DNA from: Dioscorea cayenensis subsp. rotundata
Taxonomy: Eukaryota > Streptophyta > Magnoliopsida > Dioscoreales > Dioscoreaceae
Direction: 5' to 3'
Length of the DNA: 64,000 bases
Assembly (NCBI RefSeq): GCF_009730915.1
Contig: NC_052489.1
Coordinates: forward strand, 24,483,916-24,547,915
In this document: piece by piece, positions 34,075-46,754 of the stretch
Layout of the letters: each line of letters opens with the position of its first letter
Position numbering within the stretch: position 1 is the stretch's first letter
Notes under the pieces: generated by a model
What the model saw: the letters and a program-made list of their open reading frames with translations, nothing else
Told to the model about the DNA's origin: nothing
Databases searched by the model: none
Program-made: the position numbers and the translations under genes

Positions 34075-35119
34075 ATGAAGGGCATGGTGAAGGCACGCTA
34101 CGAACCGGAGAATAGCTCCGCCGCTGCCGTCATCACCATCCCCGCCGGTGACCTCCAGCTCAAGACCTCCGTCACCGACGCCACACTCTTCAATGCCCCT
34201 GCGCTCTATCATGGCCTCGTCCTTTCACTCGAGAAGCCCTCCTGCTTCGCATTACACTACGACGTCCCCAAAAAGGTGGGCTATTTCTAGATTGAGCTCT
34301 GCTTTTGTCGTTGATTTCCTTGGTTTCTATGGTCTTCTCTCGCGCGCAGGATGTTCGATTCCAGTTCATGAACACAGTGAGTGTTTTTGAGAAGCCAATC
34401 AACCTCACCTACACCCACGCTCGCGGGGATAATCTCACGACGCTTGATGGATCGCTGGTGGTCGATCCAGCAAATAAGGTATCGGTGAACTATGAGTTTG
34501 GGTCTGGGAATTGTAGGGTGAAGTACGCATACGCTCATGGGGAGCTTCGCCGGACGGTGTTTGAGCCGTGCTATGATATTTCAAAGAATGCTTGGGATTT
34601 TGCTGTTTCCAATCAGTGTAAAGGCGGGGATTCCATCAAAGCCACTTACCACACCACCACGAAATTGCTGGGGCTTGAGTGGAATCGTGACTCCAGCATC
34701 AATGGGTCCTTCAAGGTATTTCTTTTGCTATGTTTCAAGATAAAAAATCAAATCTTTATGTCTGTTTGTATGTATATCACCATTGCCTTTTAAATGAGCA
34801 GAATGAATGGTTCTCTAAACTTGAATGTTTTTAATGTATTACATTTACAAAGTTTCTCGTTTGCAGGCTAAACATTTTTATGAAAACACCAAAAAAAAAA
34901 AATGTTGTAAACTTTCATGTTCTCAAGTTTTTCAGTAAACTGTCATGTTGGCCTTTCTTTTTTGCCGTACCTTATCTTGTTTCTGCCAATGAATTTTTAT
35001 GTGATGTGTTTGGCATTGCTACTTGTCGTCAGATATCTGCATCTATGAATTTGGCGGAGCAAAAGATAGATCCAAAAATAGTTGCTGAGAGCACATGGAA
35101 TTTCGGGTTGGGACTTTAA
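34075..35119 (+). CDS. OEP24: Outer envelope pore protein 24 (OEP24), plastid beta-barrel channel
   Basis: Three exons: 34075-34275, 34350-34715 and 35033-35119, all phase 0, 217 aa. Family blocks include [14 protein letters not shown] across the first junction, [55 protein letters not shown] and the end [20 protein letters not shown]24 is a slightly anion-selective, solute-permeable beta-barrel channel in the plastid outer envelope, and length matches the family. The start lies right after a GA-repeat leader. I recognise the family from remembered OEP24 sequences, and the match runs end to end. Confidence 0.94.
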
Positions 35120-37559
35120 GTTGTTCAATTCTTTTTACAGTGAGATTTAGATTGTTGCTTCTCTGGTTTGTCATTTTGTACTTTTTCAATGTTAACTGTT
35201 AATGTTCTTTTAATAATTTTAACAACAATTGTTTGCACTTCAAAATTTGAGGACTGGGCCCTTGATGACCATTTTTATGTTGATCTTTTTATGTTTGTGA
35301 TGGAAATATGAGAACGTTGTGTTTTCCGCGGAACAAACACCTATGTTTATGCCTTATTTTGTTACTTTAAGTATATAACTGTATTGATAATAAACCAACT
35401 TTATTACTGTTGTAAATTGCTTGTAGTAGAATGTCTTTTATATTTGTATGAGATGTTGTATATGCATTGGGTTCTGCCAGGGCTTTTAACCGATTGAAGA
35501 ATAGCAGCAGAATGTTCTGAGGACACCTATTCACTGTTTCACAGTTTTTTTAGTGCTTTGACAGATCCCTCCTGACACAAATTTCATGAAGTCAAGAAGC
35601 TTGTTGACTCATCATCCATACTTCTCAATTTGGTCGCTGCACTCTTGGTTGGCCATTGAATATAAAAAATGGTGCCAAATGTTCATTTGTAACTTGAATA
35701 TATGTCAAATCCACCAGAATATCATGAACTTCAAACGTTAGATATGAATGAGAGTAGGCACTATTAGGTCTAGGCTGTCTAGCTGATTTACCTCAAGATG
35801 AAAAAAACTTGCGTCTCTGGTTGTTGAAAAGCAGAGATCCTGCATAAGATGTATAAGTAGTTCAGTAGACAGTAGCCATTGCTGCAAATCGTCAAATAAA
35901 TTTGTTGTTGACCTGAGGTTTTTTACTCAAGTGGTCTTCATCCATTTTCTGAATCACATGTCCAGACATGTAAGTCAAAGCTTCTGTTTGCTGTTCATTG
36001 GTTGGTGCAACTCACATTGGAGGTTTTTGAGAGGCTAGATATCTTTAAAGTCTTTTTCGAGGTATAAACATCAGGATGACTGTTGGCCTCTTCTCCCAAA
36101 ACTTGGGAAGTGACCTTGAATGATGCATGTCTGTCTCGTTTAACCTCTGACTGCTGCATCCCTCTGACTGAAAATCAAAACCGAATGCTCTCTGAAGTTG
36201 GTCTTGTGAGGCCACATGTTTTTGGCCCTTAACCACTTAATGCCCAACAAAATTGATTGGTTGCTAAATTTTCTAGTGCTGCTTCATGTAGGAAAATTAT
36301 GAATATTGGCATATTTTTGAATGAATGTCAATAAGACTGGTTTAATACTTTAACATAATAAAATAAAATAAAAAGTTTTTTTTTGGTACAATTATGCAAA
36401 TATTACACAGACTGAACTGGTATGATTGTATTTTTTTAATAGTCATTTTTCCTTGTGCCTTCACAGCAAATCCTGTGGGTTCATCTTTACTGAATCAAAG
36501 ATTAATTAGTGAAAGTTTTATCAGCACTATGTCTTGCTATGCTAATCGATTAGCTTGATATGTTTAGGATAAGAGTTTTGTTATTAGCACTTGGCAATGC
36601 AGGTATAATATAGTTGAAATGACGCTGAGGCATCTTGCTGAAATGAGGTTCCATTTAATTTAGTTTCAACGTTCAAGAGAACTACAATTTTTCCTGCTTC
36701 TATTCTGATTTGAGATAACCTTAGTGGTCTTATAATGTTCCACTCCTTTTGGTAAGATTTAGGGGCACTAATCAGATCCACTGAGTGCATTAACTCTCTG
36801 GGCTAGTGATATATCAAAAGTTTTAGAAAATGGCTTCTGAATTTGCTTTTGACAGAATGAATTATTTTACTTTTGTCTTTTCCGTGTTATGTCTCAACCT
36901 TGATCTCCCTATAACATGTAGCAATCCAGGGGAGAGTGATTGAGTAGTCTTGGTTGGCGGTAAGTCTCAAACTCTCCATTCAAACAGGCATGCTTGTAAT
37001 ATGGTTTACTGGGTTTCATGTTAACTGATACATATATTGAAATCATGATTCAACTTTATGTTGTTGGCTTACAATAGTATACATGGTAACATGGGCCTGT
37101 GTTTGTGCTTTACTTGTTAATCAACTCACTCTAATTTGGTATGACCATGGATTCTTTTTAGCTTATCAAGCAAAGCGATACTAGAGACCATGCTTTATGT
37201 AATTTGTTCCTTTTGAGATGAAAGTTGAGCTTCTCTTGAACTTTGTTTTATATCATCACTGTATTAAACCAAGCTTTGCATTCAGGCATCTCATAGCATT
37301 TGTTATCTACTGCAGAATCAAATGTTTCTTTATTTTACCAGAACTTTTATTATTCAGGTACTTTTTTTTATAGTAGTTTTTAGTAAAACATAGAATGGTT
37401 TGTGGACGGATTTTGTCCGAACAATATGGATAAGAACTAAGTGGCTATTTTCAAAACTGTCGTTGAAAATTATCTTGGTTTCAAAGATAGGAACATGTGG
37501 CAGGCATGCTGATGGATAAGCTCCAAAAGGAAGTAGTAATGAAGAATATTAGTTGGGAG

Positions 37560-37715
37560 GACTTTGTGAATTATGTCAGATTCACTTGATATGCAAAGTT
37601 TCATCTATCTGCATCAATAGTAAAAGAAGATTAGGGTGATTTTGTGAATTTTGCCAGATTCACTTGATACACAAAGCTTTATCTATCTGCAAAAGTATCA
37701 AAATAAGACTGTTTT
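37560..37715 (+). repeat. 78-bp tandem duplication
   Basis: The block with ttgtgaatt...cagattcacttgata...tatctgca occurs at 37564 and again at 37642 with scattered differences. Confidence 0.7.
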
Positions 37716-38307
37716 GATCAGGAATCTTCACATGCTATTGGTAAAAATCTGAGGGCCCATGATTGAGGTGCGTCGTTGCCACATTATGGAGATGGATAAT
37801 GATGGCAATACTGAAAGCAAGAAGAATATGCCTTAAGAGAATAATGACACTATACACGTTTATGCATTGTAATAAACACACCTGTCAGTTTGTTTGTTGG
37901 ACTTTCTGTATAAGCTACTGTGTCATAGGTCAATATCAAGCCTGATCTTTTTTATGATACTCAAGGATACCTAATTTCCATCGAATTTTCATTTGTCCTC
38001 ATCTGAATTATGGTTACATTTTTGCTGCCATTATTATATGCACGCTGATTCATGCTTGTGTATAAGAATAGTAGAAAAGTTCAATTCCATGTATATATCA
38101 GTTATTGTGTTTGCTTTTACTTCTTTCTTGTCAATTTTCCATTCCTTTTACCATTTTTTTTGTGTGGAAATTGATTAAAGTTAGGAAAGAATTTATCCAA
38201 CGATGTAGCTTCTATCTGTTTGCTTGCAATTCGCATGTTGGGACACTAATTGATTTCTTATTCTTTTTGTAAAATAAAAAGGATAAGAAATCCTCATCCT
38301 TCAAGTT

Positions 38308-38406
38308 TTTTTTTTAATTAAATGTGGATAAACGACAGATTTATTGAAATAAAAAACAGAAGAACAAAGGTAGAGTCATCTCTCACCGGAGGTCAGGAAG
38401 AACAAA
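38308..38406 (-). mobile_element. Very short LINE 3' tail with target-site duplication
   Basis: About 99 bp: a T-run (A-tail on the minus strand), the family tail gtttatccacattt, an aataaa and a short 3' UTR. It is flanked by 16-bp direct repeats with one mismatch (38292-38307 and 38407-38422, cctcat(c/t)cttcaagtt). This is a heavily 5'-truncated insertion. Confidence 0.8.
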
Positions 38407-41045
38407 CCTCATTCTTCAAGTTGTTCAGAAAAAGTGAAACTGAAACTATTGTGACCATCAAATAATCTCTATGTAAACTTTTGTTCATAATATTAATCAT
38501 ATCTTTTTGTTACTCATGCAAATCTGAAATTTGATGAACAGTCTATTTCCTGCAAATCCAACATAAATTGCTATATCTGAACTTTTATGTTCTATTCATT
38601 AATAGTTTCAAACATCAGTTTAAAAGAAAAATTATGAGCTTCACATCCTTTGCATCTTCTTTTCTGCGGGAATTATATTAGCACAAATCTTTGCAGTCAG
38701 AACACAATTCTGAACTCATGAGTAGGTTAGGTTGTTGGAGAAAGCGAAAGCATCCGAAACCAATCATAGTTATGAAATGATAAGTCACTTCATAGGAGTA
38801 GAGTTGAAGATATTGTCAAGGACAAGAGGATGCTGATGTGTATACTATTCCCTATTGAAACCACTAGGCTGATGAAGAGTCTTATGTGACCAGATGACTC
38901 ATAACCAGCTAATAGAGAGAAAAAAAAGAAAAAAGAAAATTTGGGTGTGGCCTCTTGAGCATGCGAAATGAAAATGACGAGATCTCTTTGATTTGTCCTG
39001 ATCAACTGGTTGAGGTGGGATGGGGACCAAACCAGTTGGCTGTGAACCTTCTGCTCACTGACAGAGACTTTGCACTAGGCCAACTTTGCTAAATTTTGAA
39101 CAGTATCTCATCTTTTTGACTCAACACGAGGAGATAATTGTCTTTCCCAGAATTCCATTAGATTCTTTCATCTCTTATTTGTTTATTTGTTTTTTTCTGA
39201 AATTGTCAAGCATGCTGGGATTCCAGGGACCAATGCCACCTTATGGATCATGCAGCGTTCAGTTTCTGTACCATTTTTGCTTTTGATGATTCAATGTGCA
39301 TTTAAGGCTGACACAAAGCAGAGCGGTAAACAGAGTTGAAGGTATTATTCTTCATCTCCTCGCATGCCATTTAGTTTCCAGCCTAGACACTAGATTCCAG
39401 AGTACTAACCTACACATTTAAACATTCTGATATTCTCATAGTGCTATAAGAGCTAGACTAAAAATTTAGAGCAATAGTTTCAAATGTACGAGGAGCAAGA
39501 TTTTTGCCATCATGATCTGCGTGCTTGAAATCAGTACTATGTTCACTGCATTTAGATATCTTGAATCAGAGCTTGTGTTTAAACGTTTATGGTTTGTTGT
39601 CTATGTCCCTTTTGCATTTGAGTTGTTGTCTAGTATTGCATGTCCATTTCTTTCCAGAAGCATTGTCATTAGTGCTGTCTTTTCCTCGTGTTTGGCCATT
39701 CTTATCCCCTGCAAACCTATGTTGCTACGCTCTCTCCGATTAAAATAGGCTGCTTTATGTGGTTGTTGTCTCTTGAAGAATGAACCTTATTAGCTTGAGA
39801 GAGAACCTAATGACATGGTTGTTCTAACCTAGATGGTAGTGGTACACATCAAAAGACTTGCTCACAGTGAATTCCCTGATTTTCATGAAGGTGCCCAACA
39901 AATGTCTTCTCAAATTAACTTCAAATTTTACCACGGTTAAATTACAACCATGTGATCATCATGTCTGGTGCTTTTCATGATCAGGCTTGACGTGAACCTA
40001 TGTGAAGGTTTGGCAGACAATGAACAAAGACTTTTTTCTTTTTCTTTTTTTTCCCCAGAGGTGAGTTGTAGTAAAAAAAGCCAAATATATACATACTTTT
40101 GAGATGCTACTGCTACTTGTTTGTCTTAATTTGATGTATTTCATACAACCATGACTGTGAAAACTAGTTACTAATGGTCTTCTACTGTTATACATACAGA
40201 CAACAGTGTCTAAAACTCCAGAGAGAAGTGCCATGTCTTGAAGTTCCATTGTCTGGCAACATCCTCTGCAATCCTCTGTGCATCAATAGAAGCTCCAAGC
40301 AAACCTCTCTTGGTGAATCCTGTTGCATATAACCCATTCTTTCCTCTCCAACTGTTTGGAAACGGTGCTTTTGGCTGACCATCTTGTTCACTGAAGAATT
40401 CACTTTCCTGGTAAATTCCAACGTCAAAAAATTCATCTCATGCATGTAAGCATTACAATTACTAAAACACATATACATTTTGATTAATGGATACAGAGTG
40501 AATCATGCCATGATAGCAGGACGATAGTAGTTGGTCCAAGAACTGGTGGTTTTCGACGCCACGTGAAGAAACACCGGTTGAGGACCACCTGAGCGTTGAG
40601 CGAGGCCAAAGCTAATAAAATACTTGAAGACTTTCAAGCCTTCACCCTAACCACACATGAGCCTTGGTCAGGGTTGCTCAGAGTAAGCCTTACTACAAAT
40701 GGTCCATACTAGCATTTGCCCATAACTACTCAGTTTCTATCATTTTGTCACTGTATTATCGACTATGTGGCTTTTTTATACATTGATTGCAGGGTAATCA
40801 AATCAACATCAAGCATCAAGCCAAGCACATTTTTCTACTTTTTCCTAGCTTAAGAAATCACAGTCTATGCCCATACCTACTCATTTAACATCAATATTCA
40901 AGCGTGGGAGAAGAGTTTTTCTTTTCTTTTCTTTTTTCTTTTTTTTTTTCTTAATGTTGTGATCTCTCTTTTTATGTTTCTTAACTGATATTATTGAAAG
41001 GGAAATTCTAGGTTGTACAAGGGAGGCTTGTCATCTTGCCGATAA

Positions 41046-41135
41046 TACCGTATCGGCGTTCTCTCATGTGTATAACATGTATCTCGCCTATACGGTATCG
41101 GCATCCTATCATGTGCATAGCATGTACTTGTTCAT
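41046..41135. repeat. Two 45-bp imperfect repeats in YUCCA intron 3
   Basis: tac(c/g)gtatcggc followed by a tcatgtg-tat/cat-acatgt-like stretch begins at 41046 and again at 41091. Confidence 0.6.
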
Positions 41136-41725
41136 CTTTGTCTCCGGTTCGAGCTCATCATGCAGCTCTAATATGAAAGTTTTCTAATCTCTTAAATCTC
41201 TAATATAATTAAGCGTACAGCATACCTTAAGCCATGAGGGCACATTGCTCTTGTAACCAGTTGCCAGTATTATTGAATCAAATTCTTCATGCTTTCCATT
41301 TACAAACTCAACTCCATTCTCCACAAACTTGTTTATACCTGGAACCACCTGCAACAAACCATATAAATTACTCATTGTATATATAAATGTATATAATGTA
41401 TAGATTATAGTACCTTTATGTGACTACTCTGGATCCTTGCAAAAGTTCCAATACCCAAAACTAGGGGCTTCCCAGAGGTCATCTTCAGTTGCAAGGGGGG
41501 CCAACTTTGGGTCTAACAAGTCCATGTTTCTCAGTGCCTCCAAGAATCATCCATGAAAAGAAGAGCAATAAACTATAAACAAAGTTCATAGGAAACCATT
41601 TCATCATCCACATTGATAACCCAAAGGTTGATATTCCAAATATCTCTCTTGCCAAGATATGTAACTGCAAAAACAAATCATTGTTTCAACATCACATGAA
41701 CATGCATGAACTCATGAATTATTCA

Positions 41726-41729
<4 letters not shown>

Positions 41730-41766
<37 letters not shown>

Positions 41767-41773
41767 CACACAT
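41730..41773. repeat. TA/CA compound microsatellite in YUCCA intron 1
   Basis: (TA)n at 41730-41755 followed by (CA)n to 41773, directly next to the exon 1 donor site at 41777. Confidence 0.9.
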
Positions 41774-42419
41774 ATACCTTGCCTCTGACTACCATGTAAG
41801 CATGAGCATGATTGTTGCAGAGATCCAAGCAAACTTCCATGCCTGAATTCCCACAGCCTACAACCAAAACCTTCTCACCCTCAAAGTCATCTCCCTTCTT
41901 GTAAGAGCTAGAGTGAAGAACTCTCCCATGGAAGTCTGCAAAACCAATTATATCCGGCACAACAGGCACCGAGTTCTCTCCGGTGGCAACGACAAGCCAT
42001 CGGCAGATGAACTCCAAGTCATTAGCTTGAACTCTCCAGAACCCAATACTATGATCATACTCAGCACACTTGACCTCCATGCCAAACAAAGGCTCAATAG
42101 AGAAACACTGAGCATAAGCTTCTAAGTAGTTTATGAACTGTTGTTTTGTAGGGTAAGTAGGGAAGCCAGGGGGGAAGGGCATGTGAGGAAGCTCACAGTA
42201 TTGTTTGGGGAGATGAAGCCTTAGACGTTCATAGGTTCTTAGTTTCCATGAAGAAGCTATGCAGTCTTCTTTCTCTAGTATCAGAGATGGCACTCCTTTC
42301 TCTTTAAGGCATGCTGCTGTTGCTAACCCTGAAGGTCCTGCTCCTACTATCAAGGGTCCGGGGACCCATACTCTCTTTGGGTTTAGTTTCATCATATATT
42401 CTCTTGTGTTGCTTCTCAT

Positions 42420-45410
42420 TTCATTGACACCATGATCTTCATAAGTATATATCTATATATATATATATATATGGCTTTTGATTTGCAAGCTCTAGCTACT
42501 TCTTTGTTATGAGAAAGAGAAAGAGAAAGAGAGAGCTTTACAGTCTATAGATAAAGTTTTCATGAACTATGTTTGGATATTAGAAAAGATGGAGGAGTTG
42601 AAGAAGGGATACTAATGAACAATGAAGAATGCATGCATAGTTGGATTGAGAAAAGCTTTGAAAGTGAGAACAAGTATAAACTAGAGAAAGGAAAGTGGAA
42701 ACATACTGAGACTGAGCAGAAAGAAGTGACCAGCTTTGGCCATGGAGTATAAGCTTGACTTGGAAGTGAGTGTTTTTGGGAGGTTGGAGATGAGGTCTAT
42801 GGATCTAAGAGGAAGGCATATAAATAGGAGAAGGTGGAGTAGAGTTCAAATTCAATGGGGTTCTATTAATGTGTTGAAGAAGACATGCAGAAAAGCAAAA
42901 AAATAAAATAAAATAAAAGGCTGGGATATATACTACTACCACCTATTGATAGGTATTTGGCTCTTTCAAGGGAATAGATTAATTAACAATGTAGACAGTG
43001 ATACAAAAGAGGAATTATAGAGAAGAGAGTCTACTACTTAATGAAAAATAACTGTCACTCATATTGAACATAAAGTTTACAATTGTGAGCTTCTTCTTGT
43101 GAGTTGTGTGAGGGGGATAGTCATATTTTCACAACATTTGATGCAAATCATTGTTGATAACAACCAATCCTTTCAGCATGAATACAAAAAGAGCAAGTGG
43201 AGTAGTGTCAGAGTTTGCATGCTCAAACTCCCTTTTAATTGGTGGGAAATTTCTTATATTTATGTGTGTGTGTGTGTGTGTGTATAAACCAATTTTTCAT
43301 AAAAACATTGGTTAATTAATTATGCTATAAAATAAGAAAAATTTAGTACAGGAAACTAATTAGCCCAATTATTAGCCCAAAAATTTATTCCAAGACTATA
43401 GAAGAACAATTATAGATGTTTAAAAATAGTATAATATATCACTCTCTTTACGTACTCTTGGGTATAGAAGTTTAAAAATGGTCAAATATACCACTCTCTT
43501 TGTTCTTTGGTAGTTAGAAATGTGTTCTATTATCAATCAGTTCTAGAATTGAAAAATAATTTTTAAAAAATGGTCAAATATCATTTCTTATGATATTAGG
43601 GTTTGGTTGAGCATATTTCTGGTATTCTGCATCATCAAAGAGGATAGTGGGGGCTCACTTTCCTTGCTACTTAAATTCCATGCATATTAGGTATAAGCCT
43701 TCAAAGACAATGACTTTTTTTTTTGTGGGGACTATTATTAGATCTAGGGTTTCACAAGATTTGGCTAGATTGAAATTTCCGCCTTCGAATTTTCAAATTT
43801 AAGTCTACCGACGAAATAAATCAGTCATGAAATCTTTTCAAATAAGGTAAAATAATTGTACGAAATTAAATACAAACTCGAAACTTCCACAAGTCCAATC
43901 TAAACCGAAATCGGACTTCTCGCAATTGAACCACAATTTTTCAATAATAAAATCATCATGATTTAGCTATTCATTTATGAACCTCAACAATGAGTTATGT
44001 GTTATATTCACAAACCCTAACTCTCTCTCTCTCTCTCTTTATATATATATATATATATTAAAAAAGCTATTTCATGCAAGCAAGATCTTAGGAATAGGAT
44101 ATAATATCTACATATGCATGCATAGATTCATGTGGCCCCAAAAAATTTAGTGTTATCTTTAATTTGATGCAGAAATGTTAACATCCAATAAAGCAAATAA
44201 AGTTAACACAACCTAGTACTACTTGTACTACACCATCCTTGGTGTATATATATGTAGAAAACTTAAAAGACTTGAAGAGCATGCATGGCCAAGTGAGTTA
44301 TCTTTGAAAGATACAAAGACCAAATCCACCATCATCTTCTTAATGATGGATAAGGTTGCAATACCCAATGTAGAATAAGTAAAAGCCACCTTATAGTGAG
44401 TTAGGGTTTCATACCTTCTCTCTTTGAGAGATGATCAAAGGTGATAGAATTTCACATGGTCATCCATGTTTGGAATAATGGTATGCCTTCATGAAATAAT
44501 CAAGTGTGCCTAAGGTTGGTTCCTGTCACCCTTTTGAGCTTTTGCTCTTATAGAAATAAGCTCATGCATGCATGCATTCATACCTATGCATGCATGCATG
44601 TATCATGTATGCCTAACATAATGATCATTCATCTTTGCATCTCTTCATGCATGTTTGTCAATGGTGTCCATCATCTTATCATGCATACATAAACATACAT
44701 ATATATATATATATATATAGTGTTAAATGTTGATTGAGAGAGAGAAAACTACTAGCTTTTACCAACCCTCTCTAGAGCACATAGAGATGGCGGCTTGTTA
44801 ATCGTCCTTGAATTATCCACACACATTGTTTTGAATTTTCAACCAAAGACAAATGAATATTATAAAACGTCTAATGATGGGAAAATAAAAAGTTCATGAT
44901 GATGAGCCTCTGATTGATTTAATTATAACATATCGTAGAGAGCTCAACAAAAGGATATTATATATGTATAATTATATTGGTCAATCATGCCAACTTAGGC
45001 AAATACCAAAATTATAATAAATCAAGTCCAATTTATAATCATTGAGTGGCAATTGTTTATTAGATATTAGTCACATGAGATGCTTCATTATATGCTATAA
45101 TAATGCAGACAATAAGATTAATAAGTATCGTACTAATATCTTATGACATAGCCATGGGACTTCAATGGAAATTAAATTTAACATGAATATTATTAGGCTT
45201 TTGTTGAAATAGATTTCTGAAGATTAGAGCCACTAATGACATGTTTTGTTTTGACATAACAATTAATAGATGTGTCAAACATTAATTTGTGCTTTAATAT
45301 AAAACATCAAATAAAACTTAAAAGAGTTGAATATAAGACATGAATATTACATTTCTAGCCCTAACAACTTTTGGGCCAAAATAATTTAAGTTAATTATTT
45401 TGCCACTAAT
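42420..45410. other. YUCCA upstream region and intergenic DNA
   Basis: AT-rich, with a TG repeat (43264-43283), a CT/TA tract (44020-44060), and clustered catgcatg motifs at 44100-44130 and 44560-44690. The catgcatg form matches the RY/Sph element bound by B3 proteins. No coding region recognised. Confidence 0.5.
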
Positions 45411-45413
45411 CTA
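45411..45413 (+). repeat. 3-bp target duplication (CTA), left of the CACTA-like element
   Basis: cta precedes the left terminus, and the same triplet follows the right terminus at 50229-50231. Three bp is the size typical of CACTA (En/Spm) elements. Confidence 0.6.
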
Positions 45414-45599
45414 GCTTACAAGAAAAACATAAATTTGGCACATTTATTTGGCACGTTTTTTATTCCGTGACAAATTTCTCACGAAAATTGGCACGAAGCT
45501 GAAGATAGTGACAAAGTTGTCACAGTCTTTGGCACGATTACCAAATCATGACAATTTTGTCACAGTATTTAGCACCATTTATATTTTCGTCTAAAATTT

Positions 45600-46560
45600 A
45601 AACAAAAACTAGTGCCAAAACCGTGCCTAAAACCGTGACAAACACACCATCTCATTCTTTGTCACGGTTTTTGGCAAGGCTAAAAGCCTAAATCGTGCCA
45701 AAAATCGTGACAATGGAGTACATAGCATTTGGCACAGTTTTTGGCACGGTTTAGGCTTGGTCGTGCCTAAAACCGTGACAAACTCACCATCTCATTTTTT
45801 GTCACGGTTTTTGGCACGGCTAAGCCTAAATCGTGCCAAAAATCTTGACAATGGAGTACATAGCATTTGTCACGTTTTTTAGACGCGCTTTAGGCTTTGA
45901 TCGTGCTCTAAAAACCGTGACAAACACACCATCTCATTCTTTGTCACGGTTTTTGGCACGGCTACGCCTAAACCGTATAAAAAATCGTGACAATAGAGTA
46001 CATGACATTTGGCACAATTTTTGGCACGGTTTAGGCTTGGTTGTACCAAAAACCTTGACAAACACACCATCTCTTTCTTTGTCACGGTTTTTGGCACGAC
46101 CAAGCCTAAACCGTGCCAAAAACCGTGACAATAGAGTACATGGCATTTGGCACAATTTTTTGGCACGATTTAGGCTTGGCCGTGCAAAAAACCGTGACAA
46201 ACACACCAACTCTTTCTTTGTCACGGTTTTTGGCACGGCCAAGCTTAAACCGTGACAATAGAGTACATGGTATTTGACACGGTTTTTTAGCGCAGTTTAG
46301 GCTTGGTCGTGCCAAAAACCATGACAAATACACCATCCCTTTCTTTGTCATGGTTTTTAGCAGCGGCTAGCTTCAAACTATGCCAAAAACCGCGATAATG
46401 AAAGATACTGGCATTTTAGCACGGTTTTTGCTGCATTAGGCTTGCCTCGCTCAAAAACCGTGATAAACACACCATCCTTTTTCATCATTGTCATCTTTGT
46501 TTGCGTTGCTAAACTGCGCTCAAAAACCACTGATAACAGAAAGATACTGACATTTTAAGG
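45600..46560 (+). repeat. Seven-unit ~140-bp tandem array in the left subterminal region
   Basis: The anchor caccat(c) recurs at 45645, 45785, 45927, 46065, 46204, 46331 and 46470, so periods are 140, 142, 138, 139, 127 and 139. Within each unit, ttggcacgg and ccgtgacaa motifs appear in both orientations, so each unit can fold on itself. Confidence 0.85.
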
Positions 46561-46754
46561 CGGCTTTTTAAGACGGTTTAAGTTTTGGATGTGCCAAAAA
46601 CCGTGAGAAATAAAGGAACATGTCAAAATTTTCATTTCCATAACTAAACATAATAATCCCTAATTTCCTTGCTAATTTTCTTAACAATGTCTTCACTTTC
46701 CGGTTTTTATTAATCTTGAAATATTAAAATATAGATATGTGTTAGTTTAATTGA

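Larger units (their letters stand above)
35120..40209. other. Five-kilobase region without recognised genes
   Basis: Contains the OEP24 3' flank, a small LINE tail at 38308-38406, and a 78-bp tandem duplication at about 37560-37700. Base composition is less extreme than other intergenic stretches, so unannotated transcripts or an old decayed gene are possible. None of the short frames shows a motif I know. Confidence 0.5.
40210..42419 (-). pseudogene. YUCCA flavin-containing monooxygenase with a frameshift in exon 2 (pseudogene or assembly error)
   Basis: Four exons on the minus strand: 42419-41778, 41664-41414, 41348-41226, 40407-40210. Motifs: FAD-binding GAGPSG (residues 26-31), NADPH-binding GCGNSG (188-193), STFGLSMW, LATGYKSNVPSWLK and a C-terminal [12 protein letters not shown] / [11 protein letters not shown] block. 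YUCCA enzymes convert indole-3-pyruvate to auxin (IAA). Exons 1, 3 and 4 are multiples of three and phase 0, but exon 2 is 251 nt. Its frame breaks within a run of six C (minus strand) at 41495-41500 between RPKVGP and LQLKMTSGKP. As assembled the product stops after about 273 residues. Everything else is well preserved, so a recent mutation or a homopolymer error are both possible. Confidence 0.88.

Noticed and set aside
42540-42800. Possible extra 5' exon of YUCCA in the GA-rich leader
   Set aside because: The ATG at 42419 already gives the complete FAD-binding N terminus; nothing upstream looks coding.
45833-46351. Several overlapping ORFs on both strands of the CACTA-like left arm
   Set aside because: Their repeated RAKNRDK/PKTVTKK phrases are translations of the 140-bp tandem repeat, not proteins.
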